Source: Candidatus Thorarchaeota archaeon
GTDB taxonomy: Archaea > Asgardarchaeota > Thorarchaeia > Thorarchaeales > Thorarchaeaceae
Reading direction: 5' to 3'
Assembly: GCA_004524445.1 (NCBI GenBank)
Contig: SDNP01000018.1
Span: 1 to 60,107, forward strand
Length of the DNA: 60,107 nt
The notes under the pieces were generated by a model, which was given only the letters and a program-made list of their open reading frames with translations, ran no database searches and had not been told where the DNA came from. Shown here one piece after another: positions 43,711-52,639 of the stretch (the first letter of the stretch is position 1; each line of letters begins with the position of its first letter). Both the position numbers and the translations under genes were made by a program.

Positions 43711-44289
43711 ATGATTGAATATCTAATGATAGTATTGGGAGTCACAATATTCGGAATGCAGCACAGTGGACTCTCCGCACTTAGGGTGAAGAATAGAATC
43801 ATCGAACGCTGGGGAAAGAATGGATATGGAAACATCTTCAAAGCAACGAGTGTTATAGCATTAGTAATCTCCTTCTTGCTTCTAGATTTTTGGAATTGGG
43901 CCTATTTCTTAACCAATCCTTCGCTAATCCAACCAATTTGGCTGGTGATTGGTAGTGCGTTCATGATTGTAGGATTAGTACTTGCAATGAAGGCCTCCCA
44001 GGTAATATCCGTTAGTACAGTTGCAGATATGCGTTCGGATAGAAAGGCAGAGCTGGTGACAACCGGTCTTTATGGGAAAATCCGACACCCGCTCTATCTA
44101 GCAACCATATTGCTACTGCTGGCATTACCCATGATTTATCCGTTCATCAAAATCCTTGTCTATGCATTATCATTGATAGGATACACCATAATTGGAGCAT
44201 ATCTTGAAGAGAGAAAACTCATAGACTACTATGGACAGCAGTACATAGATTATAAGCAGAAGGCCGGGTTCTTTATTCCTAGATTTTAG
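43711..44289 (+). CDS. ICMT-like membrane methyltransferase, second copy
   Basis: About 192 residues with four or five hydrophobic segments. The C-terminal SAM-binding signature of the isoprenylcysteine methyltransferase/PEMT group is present: AELVTTGLYGKIRHPLYLAT, EERKLIDYYGQQYIDYKQKA and FFIPRF at the end. The N-terminal GMQHSGLSALRVKNRIIERW resembles NnrU/mddA-type relatives. ATG 43711 follows GAGGAGAGG closely; upstream ATGs in frame are less likely. Convergent with, and overlapping by four bases, the next gene. Substrate unknown. Confidence 0.8.
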   Translation: MIEYLMIVLGVTIFGMQHSGLSALRVKNRIIERWGKNGYGNIFKATSVIALVISFLLLDFWNWAYFLTNPSLIQPIWLVIGSAFMIVGLVLAMKASQVISVSTVADMRSDRKAELVTTGLYGKIRHPLYLATILLLLALPMIYPFIKILVYALSLIGYTIIGAYLEERKLIDYYGQQYIDYKQKAGFFIPRF

Positions 44290-44738
44290 CCCATTAGCAT
44301 TTTCTCTATCTTGGACAGGTGCCTCGATTTCTTCACAGCCTTCGCAGACACTTCCAAGACCTCTCCCTTCTCGATGACGAAGTGCTCAATAGCTATTTCG
44401 GGTGTAAAATGCCGCTTAATGTCCTCAACTACATAATGGAGCTGCACGCAGTGTGGACTCCCATCAACAGTTAGGACAGTAATCTTCTTCACATTCGAAT
44501 ATCTGACAATTGAACCAATCTTGAATCCAGCTTGATTCACATGGGTTTCTTCAAGACAAACTTGAAGAGCATACTGACCCCCATGCTTTAGTGAGAATTC
44601 GTCAACAAGTTCTTTGTATCTGCTCATCACGCAGCTTCCAACTAAAAGCAGATTACCCTTCTCTCGAATCCTATTATCGCCCACATTAATCCTCATGAGG
44701 TGTTCGATTCTCGTTTGCGTGTTCTGCATGACTACCAT
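44286..44738 (-). CDS. Unknown 150-residue protein coupled to the AstE-like gene
   Basis: No family recognised with confidence. It contains LLLVGSCVMSRYKELVDEF, then CLEETHVNQAGFKIGS and a conserved-looking VDGSPHCVQLHYVVEDI, so Cys and His residues recur in apparent motifs. No membrane span. The start overlaps the end of the AstE-like gene by seven bases, indicating translational coupling and possibly a shared role. Confidence 0.6.
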   Translation of the reverse strand: MVVMQNTQTRIEHLMRINVGDNRIREKGNLLLVGSCVMSRYKELVDEFSLKHGGQYALQVCLEETHVNQAGFKIGSIVRYSNVKKITVLTVDGSPHCVQLHYVVEDIKRHFTPEIAIEHFVIEKGEVLEVSAKAVKKSRHLSKIEKMLMG

Positions 44739-45664
44739 TTCCTTCTGGGTGCCGTATCCTGTTTCTCTTCAATCGCATCATGATCAATTAACGGAGATGC
44801 AACCTTTGCGATTCTATCACCTTCAAAGACATAACTCATTCCGCTAATGGTGATTACAGTGCCAGAAAAAGGAGACCTGATTTCGGTGCTATCTTGTACC
44901 TTGCCAAGCAAGTCGCCAGATTCAATCTGTTCACCCGAGTTCACAGTAGGAACGAAGAATCCCTCTGCATCAACATACGCCTGCTGAAGCATTCCAGTGT
45001 AGATGCTGGAGCTCTCAATTGATCCGCCAGGAATGATATTTTTTACACGCAGGAAGTTAAGGATTGATTCTCTCACTTCAACTGCTACTTGAGGGTCTAT
45101 TTGATTGGGAGATCCACGCATCTTAATTGTTGACACGGGGATTCCTTCATGAGCTGCTTCGACATGCAATGCGCCCCGAGTGTCAGATGATTGTACGGCA
45201 TATGGTAATCCTAGCTGGGATACTAAGTTCCTAACGTGGATGTATTCCCGATGAAGAGCCAAGGCATGCGTCACGCAAGGCTGCACAGAGAAGTCCAGAT
45301 TCACTACGTAGTCAGACTGGGACGCACGCCGCCATATCTCCCAGCTCGCTCGTTCGGTCGCCGTTCCTCGCTCGTTTCCCGGAAATACACCATCTAAAGA
45401 CTGAGAATCTAGAGGAGATACCCGTGTACCTAATCGAAATGCCAAGGGATTGGCAACAGGAAGTATGGCAATGGTACCATTTATCCGACCCAGCCCTTCT
45501 AGACTTCGCATAATCAGATAACTAGTATACATGGAAACAGCAGACCTTCCATCGAATGTCGCAGTAATCAGAACGCGTGGCCTTTCAACTCCGAATGTAT
45601 AGAAACCGAGAGTTGAGCCAGTTTTGGGATCTATATCTACTGCATCGACACTTGGTTTGACCAT
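44732..45664 (-). CDS. AstE/aspartoacylase-like protein with altered zinc site
   Basis: 310 residues with the fold of succinylglutamate desuccinylase/aspartoacylase: N-terminal carboxypeptidase-like domain (RPRVLITATFDGRSAVSMYT, GTIAILPVANPLAFRLGTRV, LDGVFPG) and a C-terminal beta-barrel (YVDAEGFFVPTVNSGEQIES, IRSPFSGTVI). Active members have GxHGxE and a later His (DLH) as zinc ligands. Here the positions read TFDGRS and NLDFSV, so the usual ligands seem to be missing. It may bind rather than cleave, or use another site. Coupled to the 150-aa gene downstream. Confidence 0.7.
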   Translation of the reverse strand: MVKPSVDAVDIDPKTGSTLGFYTFGVERPRVLITATFDGRSAVSMYTSYLIMRSLEGLGRINGTIAILPVANPLAFRLGTRVSPLDSQSLDGVFPGNERGTATERASWEIWRRASQSDYVVNLDFSVQPCVTHALALHREYIHVRNLVSQLGLPYAVQSSDTRGALHVEAAHEGIPVSTIKMRGSPNQIDPQVAVEVRESILNFLRVKNIIPGGSIESSSIYTGMLQQAYVDAEGFFVPTVNSGEQIESGDLLGKVQDSTEIRSPFSGTVITISGMSYVFEGDRIAKVASPLIDHDAIEEKQDTAPRRKW

Positions 45665-45740
45665 TCGATAGACCTTCTCTATACTTTGAATAAAAACGTA
45701 CTAGAGGAAATATGAATAGGTGTAACACAAGGAAAATGAA

Positions 45741-46943
45741 TTATATGGCCAGTTTGATCATTGATAGAAGGTGGCTTCGCACCATCCTTTTTATGAGATC
45801 ATTCTTAATTTCGGTGGCGGGTCGATTACCAGTCACCATCTCAAATGCAAGCTCAGCCAGCCGGTCGTCATCTTCCAAGAGTCCACAAACAAGCTCTGCA
45901 TTCTTTTCTGACTTGAACAAGTATCTTGAGATGAATCGTGCAGCCTTCAATTCCTCGCGAATGCTTTTTTTCAGTCGGTGATCATAAGCGGCAATATGAT
46001 GAGGGCGCTTCATTCTTACCACTTCTTCTGCCACCTCAGCTGCAATCAATCCCGACTGTATAGAATAGTATACTCCCTCACCAGTGATTGATGAAGCGAT
46101 TCCGGCAGCATCGCCAATCAACATTGTTCTTCGAGCAGTAACTCTTGTGTCCAAGGAGGTCATTGGAATTCGGGCGCCCTTCTTAGACGAAACATCAAGT
46201 GATATTCCTCGTTCTCTTTCGAGCTTGTTGATGAACACATTCCAGGAACCATAGAGGTCTGCCTCGTAATCCAACCTATGACCTATGCCAAGTGAGATAC
46301 CGTTTGCCTTTGGAAATACCCACCCATACCCGCCCCCTATAACACCAAGGAAAATTTCAAGGGGTAATGTATCATCATCGCCCCTCATCATAAAATTGGT
46401 TACTTCATCTGAATTCATTGATACATCAGCCACGATGCAGGCAGCTATCTCATCTGCATTCCATTCTCTCAATCCTACCCTCTTGGCAACAATGCTATTC
46501 ACGCCATCTGCGCCAACAAGAAGACGGCCCTTATGTGAATCCCCTTTTGCTAATGCTCGGACTGCATGACGCAAATGTTCAACGGCCACAACACGAGTGT
46601 TTTCGATAACCTCGGCTCCTGCATCCATTGCTTTTTCAATTAGAAAGGCATCCAGTTTTTCGCGACTGGAGGTATATCCTACAATTTGATTCGCAGTTCG
46701 TATTATATCTTGACCTGAGGGTGAATGAATGATAGCGGTCGTGATCTCATTTTCTAACGCGCTACTTAGATCAAGGTCTAGCAGATTGACAGTTCTTTGT
46801 GATAGTGCACCCCCACAGGGCTTCTTTCGGGGGTAAGATTCCTTCTCCAGCAGAACTACATCCAAGCCATTTTGAGCCGCCATCCGGGCACAGACAGCTC
46901 CGGCAGGACCTCCTCCAACAATAACTAAGTCACGCAACGTCAT
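45741..46943 (-). CDS. Geranylgeranyl reductase family flavoprotein
   Basis: 400 residues. FAD-binding DLVIVGGGPAGAVCARMAAQ at the N-terminus, RKKPCGGALSQR (the PxxKxCGG motif of geranylgeranyl reductases), RLLVGADGVNS and MLIGDAAGIASSITGEGVYY. Archaeal members saturate isoprenoid chains of ether lipids or quinones. The ATG at 46943 (MTLRDLVIVGGG) is the family N-terminus; the frame is open 31 codons more toward the divergent asparaginase gene. A lipid role fits with GGGP synthase elsewhere in the window, but is not shown. Confidence 0.87.
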   Translation of the reverse strand: MTLRDLVIVGGGPAGAVCARMAAQNGLDVVLLEKESYPRKKPCGGALSQRTVNLLDLDLSSALENEITTAIIHSPSGQDIIRTANQIVGYTSSREKLDAFLIEKAMDAGAEVIENTRVVAVEHLRHAVRALAKGDSHKGRLLVGADGVNSIVAKRVGLREWNADEIAACIVADVSMNSDEVTNFMMRGDDDTLPLEIFLGVIGGGYGWVFPKANGISLGIGHRLDYEADLYGSWNVFINKLERERGISLDVSSKKGARIPMTSLDTRVTARRTMLIGDAAGIASSITGEGVYYSIQSGLIAAEVAEEVVRMKRPHHIAAYDHRLKKSIREELKAARFISRYLFKSEKNAELVCGLLEDDDRLAELAFEMVTGNRPATEIKNDLIKRMVRSHLLSMIKLAI

Positions 46944-47020
46944 TCGATCACTTGACACATCGTTATTTGGTAGCAATAAGTTGATGTGTCCTTTTCTTAC
47001 TTTCCCAAAGGGGTAATAGT

Positions 47021-48064
47021 TTGAGTGAACAGGCAAAAATATGCATCATAGCAACCGGAGGAACGATAGCTAGTATAGAGGATCCGGCATCGGACTCGCT
47101 GCGACCTTCTCTTAAAGTTGAGGATTTAGTAAAGACACTTCCAAAAGCTATGAGCAATATTGACATTATTAGAAAAGACCTCTTCTTGATTGACTCTGCA
47201 AATATGCAACCCCACCATTGGCAAGAGATATCTGAATCCATTCAATCAGTTCATGAAGACCATCCAGAGTTATCCGGATTCGTCATAACTCATGGAACAG
47301 ATACAATGGTCTACTCTGCATCAGCAGTCAGCCTAATGGTGCAAGAGTTGGGCAAACCGATTGCATTCACTGGATCTCAAATCCCGTCAAGCGTTCCCTG
47401 GAGTGATGGACCAAGAAATATACTTGATGCCATACGAGTAGCATCTTTTGCGGATCTTGGTGAAACCTGTATTGTATTCAATGGGGAGATTCACCGCCCA
47501 ACAAGAACCAAAAAAGTACGTGTTAATTCCTATGATGCTTTTGACTCAATGGACCCAACACCCTTGGGAGTGCTTTCTAGAGAGATTGTACTATTTGAAG
47601 ATAGGAAGAAGCGGACAACAGCTAATCCAACCTTTGACAGAAGGTTAGATCCAAACGTGTTTCTACTAAAGGTATTTCCAGGGATGAAACCAAACGTAGT
47701 TTCGGGCATTGTAGAGATGGGGTATCATGGGCTAGTGATTGAGGGATTTGGTTCTGGCAACATTCCCAGCGAGGAGAATTCGCTCGTACATGGAATACAG
47801 GAGGCGGTAGATGCAGGGTGCGCGGTGGTGATCAGCTCGCAATGTGCATTTGGACAAGCCTATCCCTCTCTTTATGAAGTTAGTCGAGCTTCTGCGGAGG
47901 TAGGTGCAATCAGTGTATATGATATGACATCTGAGGCGGCATTCGTCAAGCTGGCATGGATACTTGGACGTACGAAAAAGCTGGATGAAATCCAAGAAAT
48001 GATGATGAAAAACTATGTTGGGGAAATCTCATTCCGGTCAGATGTGGGCTTCACTGCAACGTGA
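47021..48064 (+). CDS. L-asparaginase (type I family)
   Basis: 347-residue asparaginase/glutaminase fold. The catalytic threonines appear in KICIIATGGTIASIEDP (first) and FVITHGTDTMVYSASAVSLM (second, with Asp), with TGSQIPSSVPWSDGPRN after. It hydrolyses asparagine to aspartate, or could act like GatD in the amidotransferase, but it lacks the N-terminal GatD extension and no gatE is adjacent, so plain asparaginase is preferred. TTG start. Confidence 0.9.
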   Translation: MSEQAKICIIATGGTIASIEDPASDSLRPSLKVEDLVKTLPKAMSNIDIIRKDLFLIDSANMQPHHWQEISESIQSVHEDHPELSGFVITHGTDTMVYSASAVSLMVQELGKPIAFTGSQIPSSVPWSDGPRNILDAIRVASFADLGETCIVFNGEIHRPTRTKKVRVNSYDAFDSMDPTPLGVLSREIVLFEDRKKRTTANPTFDRRLDPNVFLLKVFPGMKPNVVSGIVEMGYHGLVIEGFGSGNIPSEENSLVHGIQEAVDAGCAVVISSQCAFGQAYPSLYEVSRASAEVGAISVYDMTSEAAFVKLAWILGRTKKLDEIQEMMMKNYVGEISFRSDVGFTAT

Positions 48065-48142
48065 TATTCATCGAACTAACGACATTCTTAAATCAGCATA
48101 TAGTGCCACTGCAGAGTGACTATAATAGATTGGTCGAATCGC

Positions 48143-48259
48143 GCCTGGGTAGCCAAGCCCGGTTACGGCGGCAGTCTGGAATTTGTGCGCCTGTGAGCGC
48201 ACTATCTGGGCAGCTGCTGTCCATTGGACGCATGAGTTCGAATCTCATCCCAGGCGCCA
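48143..48259 (+). tRNA. tRNA-Ser (anticodon GGA) with a 30-base intron
   Basis: Folded by hand. Acceptor 7 bp (48143-48149/48249-48255), discriminator G 48256 as in Ser tRNAs, encoded CCA 48257-48259. D stem GCC/GGC, anticodon stem GCAGT/GCTGC, loop CTGGAA|A with anticodon 48178-48180. The predicted intron is 48182-48211, after position 37, the canonical archaeal site; it contains a GTGCGC/GCGCAC hairpin and pairs CTGGA with TCTGG to form a bulge-helix-bulge-like structure. A 14-base variable arm (TGTCCATTGGACGC) makes it type II. T stem ATGAG/CTCAT, loop TTCGAAT. Confidence 0.92.
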
Positions 48260-48274
48260 CCAATTTCTAGTGGT

Positions 48275-48541
48275 TCAAAGACTTTTTGAAACACTCTGAT
48301 TCTCATCTACGGCAGTGATGTATAAACCATATAATGTAAGCAAGAAACCGGGTACGGCGGCAAGCAATGTGAATTCTGCGTCAAAAACCCATATTGCCTC
48401 ACCGATATCCTTGCCGGGAACATTATTTACTAGATACCAGAAGCGAAGGCTGACTAGAATCGCCCATAGGATTCCACCACCAATTAGCCCAAAGAAAATC
48501 AGAATTGGGCCTAATTTGTTGGATTTCAACAAAAGCCCCAA
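48275..48541 (-). CDS. Small two-span membrane protein
   Basis: 88 residues, two hydrophobic helices (GPILIFFGLIGGGILWAILV and FTLLAAVPGFLLTLYGLYIT) separated by a short polar loop with VPGKDIGEA. TTG start; no strong ribosome binding sequence. It lies directly after tRNA-Ser on the opposite strand. Unknown function. Confidence 0.55.
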   Translation of the reverse strand: MGLLLKSNKLGPILIFFGLIGGGILWAILVSLRFWYLVNNVPGKDIGEAIWVFDAEFTLLAAVPGFLLTLYGLYITAVDENQSVSKSL

Positions 48542-48775
48542 GAAGACTATGATGGCTCAGCTTGTGAATATTAATGATGAAATGCACTTGTTGATGTTTT
48601 TGATTGGGTTAGTTCATTATCAAAAGCACAGAGATGATTAACAATCTATGTTTCATGGAGATAGCGTCAAATCTTAAAGGGGATACCCCAAAATTAGCTT
48701 CCTGATGGCAATGATTATAAGGTGACTCCAAGAGGCTCACAAAGCCTCAAGCCAGTCCGAATGAGGTAATACATT

Positions 48776-49249
48776 ATGTCCGAGCAAGAATACCAATACA
48801 TAGTCCGAATGGCAGGCCATGATATTGATGGCCAAGAGAACCTACTCCGAGGGTTAACTAAAATCAAGGGAGTCGGTCTTAGGCTTTCAAAGGCGATAAT
48901 TAACCAGCTAGATTTGGATCCCGAAAAGAGGATTGGATATGTTTCAGATGATGAAATCGAGAATATCGAAAAAATCATCGAGGATCCAACTTCACATGAT
49001 TTTCCAGGATGGTATGTCAATAGGTCTCGCGACCGAAGAACAGGCAAAATGATTCATTTGATTGGCTCAGACCTCGAGTTCACGCACAGAAACGACATAG
49101 ACCGTCTGAAGAGGATTAGGTCATGGAGAGGTATGAGGCATCAACTTGGTCTGAAAGTGCGTGGTCAACATACCAGGACTACTGGACGAAGTGGAATGTC
49201 AGTAGGTGTGTCCAGAAAGCGACTCAAGAGAGAGGCCAGAGAAGAGTGA
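48776..49249 (+). CDS. rps13: 30S ribosomal protein S13
   Basis: 157 residues, archaeal/eukaryal S13 (S18e). The core IVRMAGHDIDGQENLLRGLT, KGVGLRLSKAIINQLDL and the C-terminal HQLGLKVRGQHTRTTGRSGM GVSR are the family signatures; the last basic stretch contacts tRNA and 16S rRNA in the P site region. First gene of the S13-S4-S11 operon, with GAGGTAATACATT before the ATG. The TATA-like ATCTTAAAGG lies about 100 bases upstream. Confidence 0.96.
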   Translation: MSEQEYQYIVRMAGHDIDGQENLLRGLTKIKGVGLRLSKAIINQLDLDPEKRIGYVSDDEIENIEKIIEDPTSHDFPGWYVNRSRDRRTGKMIHLIGSDLEFTHRNDIDRLKRIRSWRGMRHQLGLKVRGQHTRTTGRSGMSVGVSRKRLKREAREE

Positions 49250-49268
49250 AGATGGAGGCTAGAATTTA

Positions 49269-49892
49269 ATGGGCGACCCACGGAAGCAAAAGAAGAAGTA
49301 CGTTTCGCCGCAGCGTCCATTCGATAGTGATAGATTCGAACAGGAACTACAGCTGATTGGTTCTTATGGATTAAGAAACAAGAAAGAGCTGTGGGGTCAT
49401 AGAACAGATTTGTCTCATTATCGGAGACAAGCTCGGAATCTTCTAGCATTGCCACAGGAAGAAAGACAACGCCTTGAATCGGAACTCATTGACAAGCTGG
49501 CAAGACTTGGAATTCTTACTGGAGAACCTTCCCTCGATAGTGTTTTGGACTTGGAGCTGGAAGACGTGCTTGAGAGGAGACTTCAGACAATAGTCTTCAG
49601 AATGGGCATGGCATCTTCAGTATATCATGCTAGACAACTTGTGACACATGGACACGTCGCACTGGATGGAGCCCGTGTGATGTCACCAAGCAGAATTATT
49701 ACCCTACCCGAGCAGGATAGATTGAGCTACAGTCAAAAGTCACCGTTGAATGACGAATCTCACCCAGCCAGAATAGCTGCTTCGGAGGTCGCAAAGATGG
49801 TGAGCGCTCAAACTGGCGAAACCATGGTAGATATTGCGCCTAGACGAGCAGACCTAGAGTTTGACGAAGGTTTTGATGAAAACGTAGATTAG
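49269..49892 (+). CDS. rps4: 30S ribosomal protein S4
   Basis: 207 residues. Archaeal S4: GDPRKQKKKYVSPQRPFDSD, then YGLRNKKELWGHRTDLSHYR, the S4 RNA-binding domain in the middle (VFRMGMASSVYHARQLVTHG HVALDG) and an acidic tail. A primary 16S rRNA binder. 19 bases after rps13. Confidence 0.96.
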   Translation: MGDPRKQKKKYVSPQRPFDSDRFEQELQLIGSYGLRNKKELWGHRTDLSHYRRQARNLLALPQEERQRLESELIDKLARLGILTGEPSLDSVLDLELEDVLERRLQTIVFRMGMASSVYHARQLVTHGHVALDGARVMSPSRIITLPEQDRLSYSQKSPLNDESHPARIAASEVAKMVSAQTGETMVDIAPRRADLEFDEGFDENVD

Positions 49893-49905
49893 GAGATGAA
49901 GTAGA

Positions 49906-50304
49906 TTGAGCAAAGAAGACCGCGATAAGTGGGGTGTTGCACATATTTTTGCATCCTACAATGATAGCATAATTCACATCACTGACATCACTGGTGCTGA
50001 AACCATCGCCAGATATAGTGGCGGAATGATGGTCAAAGCAGACAGAAATGAATCATCTCCACATGCTGCGATGCAAGCAGCATTCCAAGCAGCAAGAGAA
50101 GCCAAGGACAAGGGCATATACGGCCTTCATATTCGCGTTCGCGCTCCAGGCGGGCATGGCCCAAAAACACCAGGCCCCGGTGCACAGGCTGCTATTCGTG
50201 CTCTAAGTAGAGCAGGCCTCAGAATTGGCATTATTGATGAGGTCACGCCAATGCCCCATGATGGTACCCGAAAACCTGGCGGACGTAGAGGCAGAAGAGT
50301 CTAG
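49906..50304 (+). CDS. rps11: 30S ribosomal protein S11
   Basis: 132 residues. [60 protein letters not shown] and the C-terminal GRRGRRV are S11 signatures. It binds the 16S platform. The TTG start comes 13 bases after rps4. In many archaea rpoD follows; here the next gene is convergent tiaS, so rpoD is elsewhere. Confidence 0.96.
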   Translation: MSKEDRDKWGVAHIFASYNDSIIHITDITGAETIARYSGGMMVKADRNESSPHAAMQAAFQAAREAKDKGIYGLHIRVRAPGGHGPKTPGPGAQAAIRALSRAGLRIGIIDEVTPMPHDGTRKPGGRRGRRV

Positions 50305-50329
50305 TTAGACGTTCCATATATTATTTGCA

Positions 50330-51670
50330 CTAGAATGAATGCCATTTTTCGATCAGTTTATCGCCAAAGCCATTATTGCTTCTCCCGACTCTTGATGTCG
50401 GCCGTGTGAGGTGCCGTTGTGCTCGGGGTGGTGGTAGGTGAAGACCTGATTGTATCTTTCTCTCAAGCACTGACTTCTTCTTACTCAAGTCCTGAGACCG
50501 AAATCCACATTTCTCGCACTTGTAGCCCTTATTTCGCCCGGCACTCTTTAGACGTTTTCCGCACTCTGGACATAATGGATTGAAGTATCGAAGTTTCTCA
50601 GCTAGATTGATTATTTCCATGCCCTCTACATTCAGTGTCATGCCATGGCTCCTCGATGAAGGTCTTACTCCTGCATGAAGAACTAGGCGGTCTCCTGGAA
50701 TCAACTGACGTACAACTTCTCTGAAATCACCGGTGGGCTCATAGGCGGCGCAATCTATGGCTCCGGAATCATCTGCAACTTGGAAGATAACATGCCCTCC
50801 TTCTATTATAGTTGGCTTTTTCAGCACCTGGCATCGGACGCGTGCAGACATATATGGCCGCAAATCAAAAATCCTAACTCTATGCCGCAGATGCTCACCC
50901 GTCCCCTGATTTGTTCTGAAAATCATCCACCGCTCTTTCGATTGATTGCTCTTAATACAATCAGCAGCTTCCCTCAAAATATTCGGACTTTCACCTCTAA
51001 CGCCAAAGAGAACAGGATCTGGTCCATGAGGTTCGACAAGCACGTATCCAGTTTCATAGTCAATATTCGAGAAAGTAGCTTCGCCAAACCTCTGGTCCAT
51101 CTTTTTGACAGAGTGGAGAGATACCCCACGAGGTTTTGCTGAGGAGTCAATTGATCGATAGGCGATGTACTCATAGGTATAATCCTCGTCGAGGGTGTTT
51201 CCAATAGCCGATATCGCTCCTATCACGCCTCTGCCGTTACCTAGGGTGAATGAGTCAATCTCTTCACGCTTCAAAAGACGTTTAGCTATTTCTAGAGACA
51301 CTGCGCGCCACATGGCTTGGCGTGAAAACCACCTGATTCGATGAGGAATATTTCCCTGAAGAACAACAACGCCAGGATTTGTGTTAGGATAGCCTCGTTC
51401 AATATATCGTGAGACCATGTCGGAGATTAACGGGATGAGCTTGGGCATCTTATGTCTGTGAATGGAGAATCTAAGCGCGACTGCCCCATTACCTCTGGTT
51501 CGAAATGGAATATTCGGATTCAGTCGCACTAGATTGGCATAGTCCTTCCACTGAGCAGACAAAGTATTCAACTCTTCAACAACAAGAGTCGCAAAATGAG
51601 TGGTGCAACCGCCTCGGGGGCTATCTATGTCATCCATGCCCATGGCAACATCAATCATCTCCGAGCCCAT
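50330..51670 (-). CDS. tiaS: tRNA(Ile2) 2-agmatinylcytidine synthetase
   Basis: Modifies C34 of tRNA-Ile(CAU) to agmatidine so that it reads AUA codons. N-terminal IDVAMGMDDIDSPRGGCTTH, then RTRGNGAVALRFS, GNGRGVIGAISAIGNTL, an OB-type domain (about 280-360, CQVLKKPTIIEGGHVIFQVA) and a zinc ribbon CPECGKRLKSAGRNKGYKC EKCG. 446 residues, in line with the family. Start at 51670 directly follows the zinc-finger gene (one-base gap); ATG 51658 is an alternative. Confidence 0.92.
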   Translation of the reverse strand: MGSEMIDVAMGMDDIDSPRGGCTTHFATLVVEELNTLSAQWKDYANLVRLNPNIPFRTRGNGAVALRFSIHRHKMPKLIPLISDMVSRYIERGYPNTNPGVVVLQGNIPHRIRWFSRQAMWRAVSLEIAKRLLKREEIDSFTLGNGRGVIGAISAIGNTLDEDYTYEYIAYRSIDSSAKPRGVSLHSVKKMDQRFGEATFSNIDYETGYVLVEPHGPDPVLFGVRGESPNILREAADCIKSNQSKERWMIFRTNQGTGEHLRHRVRIFDLRPYMSARVRCQVLKKPTIIEGGHVIFQVADDSGAIDCAAYEPTGDFREVVRQLIPGDRLVLHAGVRPSSRSHGMTLNVEGMEIINLAEKLRYFNPLCPECGKRLKSAGRNKGYKCEKCGFRSQDLSKKKSVLERKIQSGLHLPPPRAQRHLTRPTSRVGRSNNGFGDKLIEKWHSF

Positions 51671-51671
51671 G

Positions 51672-51968
51672 TCACTGGCACCTCACACAAATGGTTGCTT
51701 CTCCCTCTCGAATTCCATGATCTTCACAGACCAATCGTCCACATATATCACAAGCACGAGAAGATAGGCACTGATTACAGACGGAACAGATAGTTTCACT
51801 GCAGAGCAGGCACATATTCTCCGCCTCATTGAAACAATCACTGCAGATAGATGCCCCACAAACATCACAGACGAAGTTTACACTATCACCTTCACCGCAC
51901 ACTTCGCAGTATTCGCCTGCTTTGAATTCGACAACCTTTTGGGGCATCATCTCTCCAAAACCGGGCAT
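51672..51968 (-). CDS. Cysteine-rich zinc-finger protein
   Basis: About 98 residues with some 16 cysteines: YCEVCGEGDSVNFVCDVCGA, CSDCFNEAENMCLLC, CSVCNQCLSSRACDICGRLV and CEDHGIREGEATICVRC, that is, several B-box/ribbon-like CxxC pairs in tandem. Likely several zinc ions and a protein-interaction role. It overlaps no gene but ends one base before tiaS, so it may be co-transcribed with it. Start ATG 51968, with a TTG two codons earlier possible. Confidence 0.7.
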   Translation of the reverse strand: MPGFGEMMPQKVVEFKAGEYCEVCGEGDSVNFVCDVCGASICSDCFNEAENMCLLCSETICSVCNQCLSSRACDICGRLVCEDHGIREGEATICVRCQ

Positions 51969-51997
51969 ACACAAATCTCTTGTGTAATGTTCACAGA

Positions 51998-52549
51998 GTG
52001 AATGATGTGACCAACGATAGTGACAAGCCGAGAATCATAGTCTTTCACGCCGGTCAGTGTGATCCGAAAAAATGTACTGGGTTACGTTTGGAAAGGATGA
52101 GAAAAGCAGAAGTGGTCAGGAGCATTAGAAATATACCCCCTGGAGGAGTGGTGTTGAATCCCGTTTCTCAAGTCGCTTTATCACCTACGGATCGGGGAAA
52201 TATTATGAAGAGCGGTCTTATAGCCCTCGATTGTTCATGGAAGAAGGCAGAGGAGATATTCCAAACCACGACGCAAGGGATTCAAAGGGCTCTCCCATAT
52301 TTGCTGGCAAGCAATCCCATAAACACATACAAACCAATCAAGCTGTCCACCGTGGAGGCAATCGCAGCAGCGTTATACATAGTAGGAGAGAAGCAAAAAG
52401 CAGAGAACCTGCTGGATGTTTTCAAATGGGGGCCCAGTTTCCTAATATTGAATCAAGAGTGGCTCGACTCTTACGCTGTCTGTGAATCAAGTACAGAAGT
52501 GGTTGCGGTTCAAAAGGAAATCATGCAAGAACACAGTCGGGAAACATAG
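51998..52549 (+). CDS. tsr3: Tsr3-like 16S/18S rRNA aminocarboxypropyltransferase
   Basis: DUF367/RLI-like-N family, the enzyme that transfers the aminocarboxypropyl group of SAM to a rRNA pseudouridine. FHAGQCDPKKCTGLRLER at the N-terminus, VVLNPVSQVALSPTDRG, GLIALDCSWKKAEEIF and RALPYLLASNPINTYKPIKL are signatures. About 183 residues. The start is uncertain: GTG 51998 follows a TATA-like CACAAATCTC by about 25 bases; an in-frame TTG at 51980 would be longer. Confidence 0.9.
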   Translation: MNDVTNDSDKPRIIVFHAGQCDPKKCTGLRLERMRKAEVVRSIRNIPPGGVVLNPVSQVALSPTDRGNIMKSGLIALDCSWKKAEEIFQTTTQGIQRALPYLLASNPINTYKPIKLSTVEAIAAALYIVGEKQKAENLLDVFKWGPSFLILNQEWLDSYAVCESSTEVVAVQKEIMQEHSRET

Positions 52550-52639
52550 GTTGCAAGATTCGGATATGGCTATTGGGGAACGCAGGAATCATCCGCTGAA
52601 ATAACAAATCTAATGAATAAATGTGTCGTTGCGTCTGCT

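Noticed and set aside
48552..48641. 29-aa mini-ORF (MAQLVNINDE...)
   Set aside because: Possible start, but no ribosome binding sequence and no conservation evidence; left out.
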